Shown here: piece by piece, positions 1 through 9,800 of the stretch | How the letters are laid out: each line of letters starts with the position of its first letter | Numbering within the stretch: the stretch's first letter is position 1 | Assembly (NCBI RefSeq): GCF_020521555.1 | Contig: NZ_BPWA01000001.1 | Span: 1,674,001-1,738,000, forward strand | Origin: Rodentibacter sp. JRC1 | GTDB lineage: Bacteria; Pseudomonadota; Gammaproteobacteria; Enterobacterales; Pasteurellaceae | Direction: 5' to 3' | DNA: 64,000 bases | Position numbers and translations under genes: made by a program | Notes under the pieces: generated by a model | What the model was told of the DNA's origin: nothing | What the model saw: only the letters and a program-made list of their open reading frames with translations | The model's database searches: none

Positions 1-782
1 ATTTCTTCCATAACTTGACTGTTATCCCATTTACCGGCATTTGGTCCTTGGTCTGAAGCTCTTGTGGTGTAGGCTCGATACATTTCTTCACGTAACGCAC
101 GGTTTTCACAATAGGTCATTACAGGTAAATAGCTTGGAATTTCAAGGGTAAATCGGTAGCCTTTTAAATCTTTATTTTCGGCGGATTGTTTTGCGGCCAG
201 TAGGGCGGATTCCGGTAAGCCTGTGAGTTCCGCTTCATCTTCTATCACTTTTTCCCACCCCATTGTGGCATCAAGTACGTTATTACTGAATTGTGAGTTG
301 AGTTCGGATAGGCGGGATGAAATTTCGCCGTAACGTTTTTGTTTTTCCTCTGATAAAGCGATTCCGGAAAGATCGAAATCACGTAGTGAATTTTCAATGG
401 CTTTTTTTTGCGCTACGGAATAAGTGGTAAATTCAGGGCTGTTTTTAAGTGCTAAATAAGCGTTATAAAGTCCTTTATGCTGTCCCACCCAAGTGCTGTA
501 TTCGGAAAGTAATGGAAGGCAGGCTTGATAGGCTTCACGTAATTCCGGACTATTCTTCACCGAATTTAGATGAGAAATCGGCGACCAAGCACGGCTTAGA
601 CGATCGCTGACTTCCGTTAAAGGCGAAATGAAGTTTTCCCAAGTAAAATGCGGTTGATTTAGCACTTGTTCTATCGTATCACGACAATCTTGAATGAGTT
701 TTTCAACAGCGGGTTGAACGTGTTCAGGGGTAATTTGTGAGAAAGGCGGTAGGCCTTGGAGATTAAGTAGTGGATTTGACAT
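1..782 (-). CDS. prlC: Oligopeptidase A, N-terminal part (cut by window edge)
   Basis: The first 260 codons of an M3-family zinc metallopeptidase are visible; the gene runs off the left edge, so the HEXXH zinc site lies outside. The protein starts MSNPLLNLQGLPPFSQI and continues with the typical helical N-terminal domain. Oligopeptidase A is a cytoplasmic enzyme that degrades short peptides, including cleaved signal peptides. The start is the only good ATG and is preceded by AGGAAC on the minus strand. It is divergent from the YbaN-like gene. The family call is firm; activity cannot be judged from this fragment. Confidence 0.9.
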   Translation of the reverse strand, partial: MSNPLLNLQGLPPFSQITPEHVQPAVEKLIQDCRDTIEQVLNQPHFTWENFISPLTEVSDRLSRAWSPISHLNSVKNSPELREAYQACLPLLSEYSTWVGQHKGLYNAYLALKNSPEFTTYSVAQKKAIENSLRDFDLSGIALSEEKQKRYGEISSRLSELNSQFSNNVLDATMGWEKVIEDEAELTGLPESALLAAKQSAENKDLKGYRFTLEIPSYLPVMTYCENRALREEMYRAYTTRASDQGPNAGKWDNSQVMEE

Positions 783-897
783 AAATGTTCCTTTTTCTAA
801 AACCGTTCTTTATGTGGCTGCAAATTCTATAATATCAAGGTTGAAAAATCTAAAAAATCAGCAATAATTGCTCACATTCTATGATTCTAGGAACATT

Positions 898-1281
898 ATG
901 AAGTACATTTATATTTTATTGGGGTTTCTTTCTCTTGGGCTCGGTATCATTGGTATTTTTCTTCCGATTTTGCCGACAACGCCGTTTCTTTTACTTACTT
1001 TATTTTTCTTTGCTAAAGGTTCAAAACGTTTGGAGACTTGGTTTCTTAGTACTGCCGTTTATCAAAAGCATTTGAAATCTTTTAATGAACGCCGTGCAAT
1101 GACAAAGAAAACGAAGATTTCTATTTTGTTTGTTTCAACAATGATGTTGCTAATCGGTTTTTATTTTACACCTAGTGTGATTGGCAGAAGCGTTATTGCT
1201 GTGTTGATCGCCGTAAAATATTGGTTTTTCTTATTTTGGATTAAAACTGAAGAAATGGAAAACGAGGCTGAAAATGAATAA
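898..1281 (+). CDS. YbaN-like inner membrane protein (DUF454)
   Basis: A small hydrophobic protein of 127 residues starting MKYIYILLGFLSLGLG. It shows an N-terminal hydrophobic pair around a conserved LPILPTTPFLLL stretch, a central basic loop with Lys/Arg residues, and further membrane segments near the C-terminus, as in the YbaN/DUF454 family of unknown function. I chose the ATG at 898 because AGGAAC lies five bases upstream; an in-frame TTG at 868 has no such site. Its end overlaps the next gene by 8 bases, so the two are probably co-transcribed. Confidence 0.8.
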   Translation: MKYIYILLGFLSLGLGIIGIFLPILPTTPFLLLTLFFFAKGSKRLETWFLSTAVYQKHLKSFNERRAMTKKTKISILFVSTMMLLIGFYFTPSVIGRSVIAVLIAVKYWFFLFWIKTEEMENEAENE

Positions 1282-2839
1282 CTTTTCCTTATTCGGTTTA
1301 AAAAGTGCGGTCATTTTTTCCGTTCTTTTTCTTCTGAGTGGCTGTGATAAATTAAATAGTCCAAAGACGCAGAAAAACCAAACTGAATCAACAAGTTCGG
1401 TAACGCAGTCTGTTCCTAAAACGGTGGAATCTTATCGTGAGAAACTGATTCGTGGCATAAGATTTGAGCCTGTTTTAGAGCCTTGGCAAGTAAAAGAGGA
1501 AGAACAACTTTCGCTTATTCGTGATTTATTTGAGGGGTTGACGGCTTATGATGAGCAAGGAAATATTGTACCGGCAGCCGCCGAAAGTTGGCAAACGCAA
1601 GATAATAAAATATGGCGGTTTGTGTTACGTGAAGGTTTAATGTGGTCAAATGGCGAACCTTTAACGGCGCAAGATTTTGTGTTTTCTTGGCAGACACTTT
1701 CCCAATCGCAAACACCGCTGAAATCTTATTTATTATATTTAAATTTGAAAAATGCAAAATCGGTACTGGATAAAAAACAGCAGCCTGAAAATCTTGGAAT
1801 CTCTGCCGAAAATGACCGCACTTTATTAATTTCTTTGGATAAACCTACCCCTTATTTACCTGAAATGCTGGTTCATATCGCATTGTTGCCGCAATATCAG
1901 GGGGCAAAGGCGCAGGTATCAAATGGCGCTTATATGTTTTCATCACGTGATGGAAACGGTGTCCATTTAGTGAAAAATCCATATTATTGGAAGAAAGAGA
2001 ATGTGTCGTTCAAACGTGTGGATTATGTGCCTTACGATGGAGAAGAAACGCTTTCAAGATTAGATGTCGTGTGGGATATTGGAGATACAACAAATAATAT
2101 TCAATATTTTCCAAAACTATGCGGTTATTTTTATGAGTTCAACTTGCGCGATCCCAAATTAAGCAATCCTTTAGTGAGAAAAGCGATTGCCTCAAGGGTT
2201 TCTGTTGTCGGGATTACGCATAATGAAATGCCAAATGGCATTCCTAGTTCTTATTTTTTGCCAAAAGCGATGTTGCAAGGGGCCGATTCAAGATGGGAAC
2301 CTGTGGTGGCGGAACAGCTATTGGCGAAAGCTAACATAACAGAAAAGCAGCCATTAATTTTACAGTTGAGTTATGATGATTCTCCACTACATCGCAGTAT
2401 TGCAAATCGATTAGCGCAGCAATTATCGGAATCGGATTTATTACGACCTGAAACGCAATCAATGAGTTGGCAACAGCTACAAGAGAAGCGGGTGAAAGGA
2501 GAATTTCAGTTGGTACGTTCCGGTTGGTGTGGGGATTTTAATCATCCTATGGCATTTTTAGGATTATTTTACTCAAAAAGTCCGGATAATAAGAGCGGTT
2601 ATGTGAATCCGCAATACGATAAACTTTTTGAGCAAGCATTAAAAAGCGCATCAGAAAAAGAGCGATCGGAAATTTACTTAAAATTAAGTGAGATCATTCA
2701 GCAAGAAAATATCGTTCTTCCACTGTTTCAATATACGACACCGGTTTATATTGCACCTTCAATAATGGGAGCGAAACAAAACCCGATAGGATCGATTTCC
2801 AGCAAAGACCTGTGGCGAAAAGTAGAAATCACCGAATAA
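1274..2839 (+). CDS. Peptide-type ABC transporter substrate-binding lipoprotein (OppA/SBP_bac_5 family)
   Basis: 521 residues. The N-terminus is a lipoprotein signal ending in LLSGC at about residue 24, so the mature protein should be anchored to a membrane in the periplasm. The rest matches the SBP family 5 fold used for oligopeptides, with motifs such as GLTAYDEQGNIVPAAAESW, FVLREGLMWSNGEPLTAQD and the LVKNPYYW strand. No permease or ATPase genes lie beside it, so it is an orphan binding protein. A similar orphan sits next to prlC in H. influenzae (recalled, not checked). An uptake sequence at 1313 encodes part of the signal peptide (SAV). The ligand is unknown. Confidence 0.85.
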   Translation: MNNFSLFGLKSAVIFSVLFLLSGCDKLNSPKTQKNQTESTSSVTQSVPKTVESYREKLIRGIRFEPVLEPWQVKEEEQLSLIRDLFEGLTAYDEQGNIVPAAAESWQTQDNKIWRFVLREGLMWSNGEPLTAQDFVFSWQTLSQSQTPLKSYLLYLNLKNAKSVLDKKQQPENLGISAENDRTLLISLDKPTPYLPEMLVHIALLPQYQGAKAQVSNGAYMFSSRDGNGVHLVKNPYYWKKENVSFKRVDYVPYDGEETLSRLDVVWDIGDTTNNIQYFPKLCGYFYEFNLRDPKLSNPLVRKAIASRVSVVGITHNEMPNGIPSSYFLPKAMLQGADSRWEPVVAEQLLAKANITEKQPLILQLSYDDSPLHRSIANRLAQQLSESDLLRPETQSMSWQQLQEKRVKGEFQLVRSGWCGDFNHPMAFLGLFYSKSPDNKSGYVNPQYDKLFEQALKSASEKERSEIYLKLSEIIQQENIVLPLFQYTTPVYIAPSIMGAKQNPIGSISSKDLWRKVEITE

Positions 2840-2846
2840 CCATAAT

Positions 2847-2882
2847 AAAAATGCCCCGTCAGGAAACAAACGAGGCATTTTT
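2847..2882. terminator. Bidirectional terminator between the binding protein and fur
   Basis: AAAAATGCCCCGT and ACGAGGCATTTTT form a 13-base stem with one mismatch and an 11-base loop. A-runs and T-runs on the two sides allow it to work for both converging genes. Confidence 0.85.
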
Positions 2883-2885
2883 TGC

Positions 2886-3335
2886 TTAATTGTCTTTATC
2901 TTTTTTAATTTCTTCGCATTTTTCAATATCGCTACATTTGCCATAAAGATACAAACTGTGGGCTTTTAATTGAATACCGTATTGTTCGCTAATTTCTTTT
3001 TGACGCTGTTCGATAAGATTATCGGAGAACTCAAACACTTTACCGCAATCTTCACAGATGATGTGATCGTGGTGTTCTGTCGGAGCAAGTTCAAAAACCG
3101 ATTTATTCCCTTCAAAATTATGACGAATTAAAATGTGTGCTTCGTCAAATTGGTTTAATACGCGATAAACCGTGGCAAGACCGATATCACTACCTTGTTC
3201 TAACAAAATTTTATACACATCTTCTGCTGAAAAATGCTCATTTTTGTGATTTTGCATTAATGCTAAAATAGTTAGACGAGGTTCGGTGATTTTTAAACCG
3301 GCCTTTTTTAGCAATTTAATATTTTCTTCAGACAT
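2886..3335 (-). CDS. fur: Ferric uptake regulator Fur
   Basis: 149 residues starting MSEENIKLLKKAGLKITEPR. The winged-helix DNA-binding half (residues 1-85) is followed by the dimerisation/metal half with HHDHIICEDCGKVFEF and a late Cys pair (KCSDIEKC), as in Fe(II)-dependent Fur repressors of iron uptake. The start was chosen at 3335 because AGGAAAC precedes it; an upstream in-frame start would run into fldA. It lies 22 bases downstream of fldA on the same strand, the conserved fldA-fur order of gamma-proteobacteria. Confidence 0.97.
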   Translation of the reverse strand: MSEENIKLLKKAGLKITEPRLTILALMQNHKNEHFSAEDVYKILLEQGSDIGLATVYRVLNQFDEAHILIRHNFEGNKSVFELAPTEHHDHIICEDCGKVFEFSDNLIEQRQKEISEQYGIQLKAHSLYLYGKCSDIEKCEEIKKDKDN

Positions 3336-3357
3336 AAAGTTTCCTTTTTTTAGAATG

Positions 3358-3882
3358 TTAGGCAAGTTCGGCTAAACACATCTCTTCATAAATTTGTTTA
3401 CACCATTTTTCTACGCGTTCCGCCGTAAGCTCCGGTTGGCGATCTTCATCAATACATAAACCGATGAAAGTGCCGTCGTCTAATAGTGCTTTTGAGGCTT
3501 CAAAAGTGTAACCTTCCGTCGGCCAATTACCGACAACAATTGCACCACGAGGTTCAACAATATCGCGCACCGTGCCAATGGCATCACAGAAATAATCCGC
3601 ATAGTCTTCTTGGTCGCCACAACCGAAAATTGCGACTAATTTGTCAGTAAAATCAAGTTCCTCTAATGTTGGGAAAAAATCATCCCAGTCGGCTTGGGCT
3701 TCACCATAATACCAAGTAGGGATACCAAAAAGTAAAAAATCGTAGGCTTCAATATCTTCTTTTGAGGTTTTTGCAATATCACGAATATCGACTAATTCAT
3801 TGCCTAATTGTGTTTGAATCATTTTGGCGATATTTTCGGTATTGCCTGTATCGCTACCATAAAATAGACCCACTACTGCCAT
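3358..3882 (-). CDS. fldA: Flavodoxin, long-chain type
   Basis: 174 residues. The N-terminal GLFYGSDTGNTENIAK is the FMN phosphate-binding loop; PTWYYGE and GCGDQEDYADYFCDA are the isoalloxazine-stacking loops of long-chain flavodoxins. It is a soluble low-potential electron carrier that replaces ferredoxin under iron shortage and feeds reductive enzymes such as IspG/IspH. It is the first gene of a pair with fur, so both could be expressed from the region 3883-3984, where a weak Fur-like box is seen. Confidence 0.96.
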   Translation of the reverse strand: MAVVGLFYGSDTGNTENIAKMIQTQLGNELVDIRDIAKTSKEDIEAYDFLLFGIPTWYYGEAQADWDDFFPTLEELDFTDKLVAIFGCGDQEDYADYFCDAIGTVRDIVEPRGAIVVGNWPTEGYTFEASKALLDDGTFIGLCIDEDRQPELTAERVEKWCKQIYEEMCLAELA

Positions 3883-3961
3883 CTTTCTTTCCTTCGAATA
3901 AATGTTTAAAAGCTATAAAAACCAAGGGAAAAGCCCCTGTCAATCGCGCGAACTATAGCAT

Positions 3962-3980
3962 AAATCAATTCTCATTTGAA
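3962..3980 (-). promoter_or_regulatory. Possible Fur box upstream of fldA-fur
   Basis: Read on the minus strand the site contains AATGAGAATTGATTT, which keeps one good Fur half (AATGAGAAT) and a weak second half. It lies about 80-100 bases before the fldA start. The match is modest. Confidence 0.3.
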
Positions 3981-3984
3981 CCAA

Positions 3985-4770
3985 TTAATTCTTATTTAAA
4001 AACCGATTGATTGCCCGAATGACAAACTCGGGTTTCTCTGCATGAACCCAATGCCCACAACCATTCACCGTAAATGAGGTAGCATTCGGAAATTGTTTTA
4101 AAATACTGGGGGTATCCTCCACTTTGATGTAAGACGAATCTCCCCCTTTTATGAACAATGTCGGTGTATCGGTCTGAACGAATTGCCAGTCCATCAAATG
4201 TGGGTAATTGTTGAAAAGTGCGGTCAAATTGAAGCGGAAAAATTCAGGTGAATTCGGATCAAAAGATTTCAGCATAAATTGTACCACCGCAGGATCTTGG
4301 ATTTTTTGTTCTAAAATCGGTTTGGCTTCTTGACGGCTTTGTGGGGCAGCATTCTTGACAGAAAATAGCCCTTTAAATACATCTTGATGTCCTTCGTTTC
4401 CGTAAGCAACAGGGGCAATATCAATCACAATTAATTTTTCAACGAGTTCGGGATAAAGTGAGGTCAATTTCATTGACGTTTTTCCACCCATAGAATGCCC
4501 GATCAGAATCACTTTTTCTAACCTAAGATGTTGAATAAGGGCGAATACATCTTTTGCCATTAAATCGTAATCCATTGATTCCGAATGAAAACTTTGTCCG
4601 TGGTTGCGCAAATCAACCCGCAAGATAGAATAATTATCACTAAAGGCACGTGCGATAACGCCAAGGTTATTCATATCGCCGAATAAACCATGAATAAAAA
4701 CCAGAGTGGATTGATTAATTGCTTGTTTTGTTTGGTGAAATTGATAGTTTAATAATTGGGAATTAGACAT
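3985..4770 (-). CDS. ybfF: Alpha/beta-hydrolase esterase, YbfF-like
   Basis: 261 residues with the complete alpha/beta-hydrolase core: oxyanion region LVFIHGLFGDMNNLG, nucleophile elbow GHSMGGK (Ser near residue 94), a late acid, and the catalytic His in NGCGHWVHAEKPE. E. coli YbfF is a cytoplasmic esterase with acyl-CoA/palmitoyl ester activity. The arrangement seqA / ybfF (divergent) / fldA / fur is as in enterics except that ybfE, normally between ybfF and fldA, is absent. The natural substrate is unknown. Confidence 0.88.
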   Translation of the reverse strand: MSNSQLLNYQFHQTKQAINQSTLVFIHGLFGDMNNLGVIARAFSDNYSILRVDLRNHGQSFHSESMDYDLMAKDVFALIQHLRLEKVILIGHSMGGKTSMKLTSLYPELVEKLIVIDIAPVAYGNEGHQDVFKGLFSVKNAAPQSRQEAKPILEQKIQDPAVVQFMLKSFDPNSPEFFRFNLTALFNNYPHLMDWQFVQTDTPTLFIKGGDSSYIKVEDTPSILKQFPNATSFTVNGCGHWVHAEKPEFVIRAINRFLNKN

Positions 4771-4840
4771 ATTTTTCGCGTGAGAATTTGTGAGGAAATC
4801 GTTATAATGAGCGGAAATTCTAGCAAATGGAGAGACAAAA

Positions 4841-5488
4841 ATGAAGATAATAGAAGTGGATGAAGAATTGTATCAATACATTGCAAAGCAGACCCAATCT
4901 ATTGGTGAAAGTGCCTCGGATATTCTTCGCCGTTTGCTTAATTTGCCTGCCAATTCGAGCAGCACCTTAGATTTCGTTTCTTTTGATGATACAAGGAAAA
5001 AAAGTGCGGTTAAATCTGATGATGTTTCTGTAGAGGAAATTAATTCAAATAAGGCATCTCAATCGCACATTGAAGTTGTAGAACCTGCCGCACCTAAAGT
5101 CGTGAAAAAACAATCGAATGAAGCTATTAATCAGATTTCGGATAAAGTTCGTGCTTTGTTAAATTCTGTCGAATTTAGAGAAGAGAGCAAAGCGGTAGTG
5201 CGTTTTTTAGCGATTTTACGTGTTCTTTATCGTACGGATCCGGAAAGTTTTGCCCAAGCGACAGAGTCTTTACAAGGACGTACCCGTGTTTACTTTGCCC
5301 GTGATGAAGCGACATTATTGATGGCAGGTAATCATACCAAGCCAAAACAAATTCCGGATACGCCTTATTGGGTGATTACCAATACAAACAGCGGACGTAA
5401 AATGCTGATGTTGGAAGGCGCAATGCAATCTATGAATTTGCCTGAAAGTTTGATTGACGAAGTGCGGGCATATTTTGTCAGCAACTAA
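4841..5488 (+). CDS. seqA: Negative regulator of replication initiation SeqA
   Basis: 215 residues. The N-terminus MKIIEVDEELYQYIAKQ with IGESASDILRRLLNLP is the SeqA oligomerisation domain; a variable linker follows, then the C-terminal domain (about 100-215) that binds hemimethylated GATC, with FLAILRVLYRTDPESFAQA and GRTRVYFA. It sequesters newly replicated origins and restrains re-initiation. GGAGAG precedes the ATG. Its 3' end overlaps menE. Confidence 0.96.
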   Translation: MKIIEVDEELYQYIAKQTQSIGESASDILRRLLNLPANSSSTLDFVSFDDTRKKSAVKSDDVSVEEINSNKASQSHIEVVEPAAPKVVKKQSNEAINQISDKVRALLNSVEFREESKAVVRFLAILRVLYRTDPESFAQATESLQGRTRVYFARDEATLLMAGNHTKPKQIPDTPYWVITNTNSGRKMLMLEGAMQSMNLPESLIDEVRAYFVSN

Positions 5489-6869
5489 ACTATTTCCTTG
5501 GCAGGTTTTTGCCAATGATCCTCTGTATTGCGGAAAAATCGCATTGCGTTCATCGCAAGGCGATCTTTTTACGTGGGCTGATATCGCTTATAAGATCAAT
5601 CAGATGGCGGCATTTTTGCAAATGCGTGGCATAACGGGTGGTATTATATCTAAAAGTGCGGTCGCTTTTTATGGTAAAAATTCAGAAAGCATTCTTTTTC
5701 TCTATTTGGCGGCGATTCAATGCGGTGTCAAGATTCTAGGTTTAAACCCGGCATTTCCTGAGGAAAAAGTGAATGAGCTATGCCGAGAATATGGCATTGA
5801 TTTATGTTTGCGTGATGAAGATCTTGCACAGGCTTATTCTATTTCACCACAGAATGTTTTTACTCAGGCGGATTTTTCTCAACCTGCAACGATGACGCTT
5901 ACCTCAGGTTCAAGCGGTATGCCGAAAGCTGTGGTGCATAATGTTCAATCTCATTTGGATAATGCTGTCGGTGTGTGTCGATTAATGAATTTTGATTCCA
6001 CCCAATCTTGGTTATTTTCTCTGCCTTTGTATCACGTTTCAGGGCAAGGGATCGTGTGGCGCTGGCTGACCTGTGGAGCGGAATTGCATTTCCCACAAGC
6101 GGATTTTTATGCTTCATTATTACAATCTACCCACGCTTCGTTAGTGCCGACCCAATTACAGCGTTTACTTGATTATTTGGTGCAATATCCTCAAATGGAT
6201 TTCAGTACGCGTCATATTTTATTGGGTGGCGCGCATATTCCGGTTGAACTGACTCAAAAGGTTCACCAATATGGGATTGCCTCGTACAGCGGTTATGGTA
6301 TGACGGAAATGGCATCAACGGTTTTTGCGAAAAAATCCGATGATTTTTCGGGCGTGGGGCAACCGCTTTTGGGACGAGAGTTTCGACTGGTTAATGATGA
6401 AATCTGGCTTAAAGGTGCGGGGCTTGCTTTAGGGTATTGGAAAAATAATGAAATTAAACCGCTGACAAATGAGGAAGGTTGGTTGCAAACCAAAGATAAA
6501 GGTGTTTGGCAAAATAATGAATTGGTGATTATCGGACGTTTAGATAATATGTTTATTTCCGGTGGAGAAAATATTCAACCGGAAGAAATTGAAAAGCTAC
6601 TCTTACAATCAGGCTTCGTGAAACAAGCCTTCGTATTACCGAAGGAAGACGCAGAATTTGGCGCAAGACCGGTCGCAATTCTTGAGTTTCACGAACGGTT
6701 CACGGAAAGTGCGGTCGAAAAGTTACGCATTTTTTTACAAGAACGTTTAGCCCGTTTTAAGCTACCCGTTGCCTATTATGCGTTGCCCCAAAATTTACAA
6801 CAGGGTGCCATTAAAATTTCACGTAAGGTGTTGGCGCAATGGTTGGCGCAGCAAAAATATGACAAATAG
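5454..6869 (+). CDS. menE: o-Succinylbenzoate-CoA ligase MenE
   Basis: An adenylate-forming enzyme of menaquinone synthesis that converts o-succinylbenzoate to its CoA thioester. Visible motifs are the P-loop TSGSSGMPKAVVHN near residue 150, YSGYGMTEMAS near 280, GRLDNMFISGGENIQPEEIE near 360 and a C-terminal KIS lysine region. The start is uncertain: no ATG is available, and TTG at 5454 (35-base overlap with seqA) or TTG at 5475 are the candidates. I give the longer form. Coupling to seqA by overlap is likely. No other men gene is in the window. Confidence 0.9.
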   Translation: MTKCGHILSATKLFPWQVFANDPLYCGKIALRSSQGDLFTWADIAYKINQMAAFLQMRGITGGIISKSAVAFYGKNSESILFLYLAAIQCGVKILGLNPAFPEEKVNELCREYGIDLCLRDEDLAQAYSISPQNVFTQADFSQPATMTLTSGSSGMPKAVVHNVQSHLDNAVGVCRLMNFDSTQSWLFSLPLYHVSGQGIVWRWLTCGAELHFPQADFYASLLQSTHASLVPTQLQRLLDYLVQYPQMDFSTRHILLGGAHIPVELTQKVHQYGIASYSGYGMTEMASTVFAKKSDDFSGVGQPLLGREFRLVNDEIWLKGAGLALGYWKNNEIKPLTNEEGWLQTKDKGVWQNNELVIIGRLDNMFISGGENIQPEEIEKLLLQSGFVKQAFVLPKEDAEFGARPVAILEFHERFTESAVEKLRIFLQERLARFKLPVAYYALPQNLQQGAIKISRKVLAQWLAQQKYDK

Positions 6870-6893
6870 AAAATATAACAACATAGGAAGAAT

Positions 6894-9800
6894 ATGAAAT
6901 TATCCCGTTTTTTAACCGCACTTTCCGCAAGTCTTATTATGGGCTTTGCGTTATCTTATCCGGCTGTGGCGGAGCAGGCAACATCTTTGCCGACCGAGCA
7001 AAGTTTGAACGCTGATTTGGCGATTGCGCAGAAAATGGCTGATGGGGAGTTGAAAAAAACAAAGATTGAGCGGTTACAAGGCTCGCTTAATTTGTTGCAA
7101 CGCATTCAAACTCAGCAAAAAAATAATAACGAATTAGATAATGCACTGAATAGTGCAGATGCGGAGATCCAAAAAAATACCACGGAATTACAGCGTCTGA
7201 AGAAATCATTAGAGCAAGTAAAGTCTGATGATTATAAGGCGCGTTCATTAGATGATTTACAAGAGACGCTTGATAAACTCAATGCTCAGCAGCAGGAAAC
7301 ACAAATTGAATTGACGGCAGCTAATACTTTAGTTGCCGGGCAGAGTTCCGTTTCAGAGCGTGCGCAAACTACATTGGCGGATAATTTAAAACGTAGCCAA
7401 GAGTTAAACCAACAACTTTCCGATAGCGCATTAAGTAGCGAATTGCAACAGCAATACCAGTTGGAATTGCAGCTTATTGATCTCAAAAATAACGCCAATC
7501 AAACGTTATTGAAAAACAGTGATCAGCTTTCTTTGCTTTATCAAAGTCGCTATGACTTGTTGAATATGAAACAGCAGCTTCAGCAACAGCAGATAGCGGC
7601 AATTCAGGAGGCGATTAATCAAAAGAATTTGGAACAAACCCAAGATAAGGTTGAACAAGCACAGCAACGACAACAAAGTGCGGTTAAAAATGACTACATT
7701 CAGAAAGCCTTGGATTTCAATGCCCAGCTAAGTCAGTTTTTGTTACAGCAAACAGAAAAAACAAATACGCTGACGCAAGATGAACTCAGAATGCGTAATG
7801 TGTTGGATAACTTAACTCAAACACAGCGTACTCTTGATGAACAAATTAGTGCTTTGCAAGGGACGTTAGTGCTTTCGCGTATTATTCAACAACAAAAACA
7901 AAAATTACCGACAAACTTAAATATTCAAGGGTTATCAAAGGAAATTGCCGATTTACGAGTACAAATTTTTGATATTACCCAGCGTCGTAATGAGTTATAC
8001 GATCTTGACGCCTATATTCAAAAAATTGAAACGGACGAAGATCAAACCTTTACAGCGGCAGAAAAGACACAGTTGATAAGTTTGTTTACAGAACGCCGCA
8101 AAATGGGATCTGATCTTATTAAGTCACTAAATAATCAGTTAAATTTAGCGATTTCTTTAGAACTCACCCAACAGCAAATTACGCAGATTAGCGATCAAAT
8201 TCAGTCAAAGTTAGAGCAACAAAGTTTCTGGGTAAAAAGTACTAACCCGATTAATTTAGACTGGCTGAAGATGTTGCCGATGTCATTAAATGAACAAGTT
8301 AATAGCATTGTAAAGCATTTAGGATTGCCGACTAATTATGATAATTTGCCATCGTTGCTCACTTATGTCTTTCTTCTATTGTTGATTGGTGGGGCGATTT
8401 TAAAATTCAAACCAAAAATTAAGCAACGCTTAGCAATGATTAACGGTGAAATAAATACCTTGCGTGCGGATACGCAGTGGCATACACCGTTGGCGTTAAT
8501 ATTAACCGGATTATTAAATTTATCCGGCACACTTTGGTTCTTAGCGGTTTGTCAATTGATCGGTTTTTTCTTCTTCCGTAACCCACAAGAATTTTGGGAT
8601 TGGTCGTTCCGAATGGCAGGCTATTGGTGGTTCTTTAATGTGTGGTTTGCGATTTATCGTCCGAACGGCATTTTTGTACAACATTTCGGTTTCGCCCAAT
8701 CGGATGCGGAAAGATTTCGCGGCGTAATAAAACGTATCATTATCGCAGTTATACTGTTATTAAATACCTCGGTATTTAGTTATGCGCTGGATAATGGTTT
8801 GGCGAATGATGTATTGGGTGAATTAATTACTATTGCTTCACTTGTTTTCTGCCTTGTAATTATTGCACCTCGTTTTAATCGTGCATTGCGTGCTTATGAA
8901 GAACATCAATTGCAACGCAATAATCTTATCGTAAAAGCGATTCAGATTTTGCTACAGCTTACACCAATCGGGTTTATCATCTTAGTAGTGTTGGGGTATT
9001 ACTACACTGTATTAAATCTTATTCAGCATATCATCAATTCTTATATTGCTTGGTGCATTTGGTTTATTTTACGTAACGTGATTTACCGTGGAATTACGGT
9101 ATCATCTCGCCGTTTGGCACATCGTCGCTTAATGGAAAAACGTCGTCAAAAAGCAGAAGAATTTAATGATGGTTCACCTTCAGATGATGTGGTTGTAATG
9201 AATGATCAAGAGGAAGGGTTAGCGTTAAATGAAGTGAGAAATCAATTATTACGTTTTGCTGATCTCTTTATCTGGACAGCATTGTTCGCTATTTTTTACT
9301 TTGTTTGGTCGGATCTTGTAACAGTAGCCAGTTATTTGCGTGATATCACATTATGGCAACAAATTTCTGTCGTTGATGGTGCGAATGTGTCGGAAAGTAT
9401 TACGCTCTTTAATTTATTGGTCGCTTTGGTTATTGTCGTGATCACCTATGTATTGGTGCGCAATATTTCAGGAATTTTGGAAGTGATGCTTTTCTCGCGA
9501 CTGAAATTATCGCAAGGAACACCTTACACTATTACTACATTATTAACCTATATTACCGTTGCCATTGGTAGTGCGTGGGCATTTGCAACATTGGGAATGT
9601 CTTGGTCGAAATTACAATGGCTATTCGCTGCACTTTCTGTCGGTCTTGGTTTCGGTATGCAAGAAATTTTCGCAAACTTTGTTTCCGGTATTATCTTGCT
9701 TTTTGAACGACCGATCCGAGTGGGAGATACGGTAACGATTAACGGCGTAAGCGGCACGGTTGCGAAAATTCGGATTCGTGCGATTACATTGATTGATTTT